Below, in pieces: positions 61,525 through 64,000 of a stretch of 64,000 bases of DNA. The DNA is from Noviherbaspirillum pedocola (GTDB taxonomy: Bacteria > Pseudomonadota > Gammaproteobacteria > Burkholderiales > Burkholderiaceae_D). How positions within the stretch are numbered: the first letter of the stretch is position 1; each line of letters opens with the position of its first letter. The notes under the pieces were generated by a model. The model saw only the letters and a program-made list of their open reading frames with translations, did no database searches and was not told the DNA's origin. A program made the position numbers and the translations under genes. The stretch covers positions 124,001-188,000 of the forward strand of contig NZ_JAEPBG010000006.1 of assembly GCF_016632335.1 (NCBI RefSeq). Direction: 5' to 3'.

Positions 61525-63996
61525 ATGCTGCCTCTCCGATTCCGTGAACCCGAAGCCGAACACCCGACCCAGGAGGTCGCGCCGTGGCTGACCTTTTTGC
61601 GCCCGAACGTCATCCTGTGCAAAGACGGCTCCCTTCTCGCCGGGTTCGAATATGAAGGCCTCGATCCGGAATCGGTATCCGCCGAGGAAGCCGATAAGGC
61701 GACCGAGATGCTCGAAAATGCGTACAACCAGTTCGACGATCGCGTCACTGCGTGGTGGATCGTCGATAAGCGCCGCGATCCGACTTACTCCTTTACCGAG
61801 TCGGAAAATCCGGCATCCGTCGCTGTAGACCGGGAGTACAGCAAGCAATTCACCAGCGGCAAAACATTTAAGATTCGGTATCAGCTGTACATCCTCTATA
61901 CCCCGCCGAAAGGATCGGACAAGTTTTTTGACCGGGTTGGCGCACTGCAGGCCTCAGGAAAGGCCATTGGGGCGGCCATCATGCACGCCTTGAAGGAATC
62001 GCTATCGACTCGTGCCGCGCTCACGCGCGACATGCAGAGCATGGACGAACACGTGATCTCGCTGACGCGCATCCTTCAGGGATTCCGGTCAGCGGCGCCG
62101 CTGCGCCTTATCCCGTTGCAGGGCGACGGATTCACCGATGCTCTCTCCGCCCTGCTCAACCGAGCCCGCTCTCCGATGCATCGTGCCAAGCCGATGCGCG
62201 CCATGATCGATTCCTGGCTTCCGACCGATGAGATCGAGACCGGCGAAGACGTGATGCGATTTAAATGCAATCGGCAGACGACCTATGTTGCAGCGCTTGG
62301 CCTGAAGACGTGGCCTGAAGAGACCACACCACGATTTTTCGAATCCCTCCTGAAAGCGCCCATCGAACTGACGATCTGCCAGATCGTGCGCTTCCTCGGT
62401 CGGGTGCGCAGCCGCGCCGAGATCAACAAGGCTATTGAATATTACCGCCTGACGCAGTACCCGATGATCGCGCACATGATTGCCAAGGCCAAGCACGAGG
62501 AAACCGCGCCGTCCGCCGGCAAGGCCGCTCTCTTGGCGCAATGCGAGGCGGCAAAGGAAGAAATCGAATCCACCAACACCAATTACGTCTACCACTCGTG
62601 CACGGTGTTTGTTTCCGCAGGCAGTCTCAAACAGCTTGAAGAAGACGTTCTTACGGCGTCTGAGCAACTCGCTCTGCTCGCCTTCACGTCAGTGCGAGAG
62701 AGTAAGAACCTCGCGCCATCGTTCTTTTCGATGCTTCCCGCTCAGTGGTCGCAGCAGACACGTTACGAGGCGCTGTCCGTAGCGAACGTGGCCGACTGCA
62801 GCCCGCTGTGGACGATGCTGCCGGGCCCGGAGCACCACCCGTTCTTTTCGAAAGACCTCTACCAACGTCCGGTTCCGGCCCTCGGCGTTTTCACAAACTG
62901 CTATGGCGGCAGGACGAATTTTGCATCGCACGTCGGGCAGGTTGGGCACATGCTTATCGTCATGCCCACCGGCGGTGGCAAGACGACGTTCGTCAACCTC
63001 GCAGCAAGCTTTTTCCAACGATACCCGAATTGCAACACATTCATTTTTGACCGTAACAAGTCATGCATGATCACGACTGAACTGCATGGCGGTACCCATA
63101 TCGACATCAAGGCCAAGCGCGCGAAGTTCAACCCCTTTTTCGCGATGATGTCCGATCAGCCGGACGGTAAGCACTGGGTTCGTGAATTCATCCTGCGCCG
63201 TCTCGAAGAGGGAAATTTCGTTGCCACCGCCGAGGATCGTCGTGCGATCGATGAGGCATTGAATGACCTGGAAGCGGGCTACGCGGTAAACAAGCGACCG
63301 CTGCGCTTGAGCAGATTTGTACTCGCCCTCGGATCAGCGCGGCTGAAGCAGGAGCTGGCTGAGTGGAAGGAAGGAGCGCCCTACGGGATGTTCGACACGG
63401 AAGTCGACGACTTCTCGTTGAATTCCTGGACCACGATCGAGATGCGCGAAATTATGCAGGTCGAGCGGCTGAACCGTGCCTTCCTCGACTACGCGTTCCG
63501 CAAGATCTACGAATCCCTGGACGGACGGCCTACGCTCATTTATCTGGAGGAAGCATCGTTCCTGCTTGCGGATGGCAAGTTCGCGTCGATGATCGATGAC
63601 TGGCTCAAGACCTTCCGGAAGAAGAACGCCTTTATATGGCTGACGCTGCAAAGCCCCGAGTCCATCACCGACTCGACCATGGCTGCGACTCTGCTCGACA
63701 ACGTTCCGTCGATGCTTTTTGGCGTGAACCAGAAAATCGAGTCGCATCGCGGGGTATACACGAAGATGTTCGGGCTTGAAAACCACCAGGTCGACATGAT
63801 CGCCAATTTGAAGCCGCAGCGCGATTACCTGCTGATTCAGGGGCGCAATTCACGCGTGCTGCAGACGCATCTGAATCCACAATGTCTGGCGTACCTTCGA
63901 TCGGAGCCGAAGGTGCTCGAGCTTTATGAAAAGTTCAGGGCCAGCGGTGAGCCCGATTGGCAACAGCAGTATCTCGCCGCAGTCGCTATGCAGTGA
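61525..63996 (+). CDS. virB4: VirB4/TrbE-type secretion ATPase
   Basis: The complete 823-residue ATPase ends at a TGA four bases before the window end. The N-terminal CagE/TrbE region (about 1-400) precedes a P-loop MPTGGGKTT (about 480-488), a DRNKS element and a Walker B-like LIYLEEASFLL segment. The C-terminal FxWLTLQSPESITDS and DYLLIQGRNSR motifs are typical. VirB4 is the universal conjugation ATPase, so a mating-pair formation system is encoded and continues beyond the window. AGGAAGTCAAC precedes the ATG. Confidence 0.93.
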   Translation: MLPLRFREPEAEHPTQEVAPWLTFLRPNVILCKDGSLLAGFEYEGLDPESVSAEEADKATEMLENAYNQFDDRVTAWWIVDKRRDPTYSFTESENPASVAVDREYSKQFTSGKTFKIRYQLYILYTPPKGSDKFFDRVGALQASGKAIGAAIMHALKESLSTRAALTRDMQSMDEHVISLTRILQGFRSAAPLRLIPLQGDGFTDALSALLNRARSPMHRAKPMRAMIDSWLPTDEIETGEDVMRFKCNRQTTYVAALGLKTWPEETTPRFFESLLKAPIELTICQIVRFLGRVRSRAEINKAIEYYRLTQYPMIAHMIAKAKHEETAPSAGKAALLAQCEAAKEEIESTNTNYVYHSCTVFVSAGSLKQLEEDVLTASEQLALLAFTSVRESKNLAPSFFSMLPAQWSQQTRYEALSVANVADCSPLWTMLPGPEHHPFFSKDLYQRPVPALGVFTNCYGGRTNFASHVGQVGHMLIVMPTGGGKTTFVNLAASFFQRYPNCNTFIFDRNKSCMITTELHGGTHIDIKAKRAKFNPFFAMMSDQPDGKHWVREFILRRLEEGNFVATAEDRRAIDEALNDLEAGYAVNKRPLRLSRFVLALGSARLKQELAEWKEGAPYGMFDTEVDDFSLNSWTTIEMREIMQVERLNRAFLDYAFRKIYESLDGRPTLIYLEEASFLLADGKFASMIDDWLKTFRKKNAFIWLTLQSPESITDSTMAATLLDNVPSMLFGVNQKIESHRGVYTKMFGLENHQVDMIANLKPQRDYLLIQGRNSRVLQTHLNPQCLAYLRSEPKVLELYEKFRASGEPDWQQQYLAAVAMQ

Positions 63997-64000
63997 TCAA

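Overview
This 64 kb window is almost certainly part of a large conjugative plasmid, or less likely an integrative conjugative element, from a betaproteobacterium (Burkholderiales type). The base composition is GC-rich, ribosome binding sites are strong, and no rRNA or tRNA was seen. The content is replication and repair enzymes, two blocks of conjugation genes, a complete PRTRC cassette and many small accessory genes of unknown function. Family names come from reading motifs in the translated sequence; no database search was run.

Layout. 0-8.3 kb: the end of ssb, a Toprim primase, an nrdA-nrdB ribonucleotide reductase pair, two small membrane proteins and a SlyB-like lipoprotein. 8.4-10.8 kb (minus): an FlhD/FlhC-like activator pair behind a long coiled-coil protein. 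10.9-18.1 kb: an HTH/receiver response regulator and a mobilisation operon (TraI_2-like protein, TraD coupling ATPase, a small protein, a DUF4400 membrane protein). 18.1-21.5 kb (minus): a RecG-like and an FBH1/UvrD-like helicase. 21.8-29.7 kb: accessory genes including a DUF932 protein, an RDF/Gp3-like protein and an orphan DNA methyltransferase. 30.0-36.3 kb: the PRTRC cassette (ParB-like, E, C, F, B, A, ThiF), whose C, B, A and ThiF members look like ubiquitin-like, E2, JAMM protease and E1 components. 36.5-37.5 kb: an AT-rich island with a PD-(D/E)XK-like protein. 38.3-43.3 kb: a 1640-residue methyltransferase-helicase fusion. 43.5-46.5 kb: small genes and a PP-loop (PAPS-reductase-like) enzyme. 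46.7-49.1 kb: a solitary full-length fliG and a CoiA-like gene. 49.1-56.6 kb (minus): L,D-transpeptidase, TPR protein, diguanylate cyclase and an operon of small or membrane proteins with an adenylate-kinase-like enzyme. 56.8-64 kb: an AcaB-like (DUF1845) protein, a UvrD-like helicase, and virB11/trbB, virB2/trbC, virB3/trbD and virB4/trbE.

How it fits together. The FlhDC-like pair, AcaB-like protein, MobH-type TraI_2 protein, TraD and DUF4400 recall the SXT/R391 and IncC families, whose master activators SetCD and AcaCD are FlhDC relatives. The pilus ATPase block instead has trbBCDE (VirB-like) order. Two transfer operons (12.0 and 59.7 kb) share an upstream operator made of an AATCAATGA(C/G)TTA box and a GGACA-N3-TGTCC palindrome.

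The most unusual non-coding signal is a family of short hairpins of the form GCCGC-NNN-GCGGC. Some sit about 6 nt after a TATA(T/G)T box, at the probable 5' end of a transcript. Others sit 16-22 nt upstream of a start codon. They recur across about 37 kb in front of unrelated genes.
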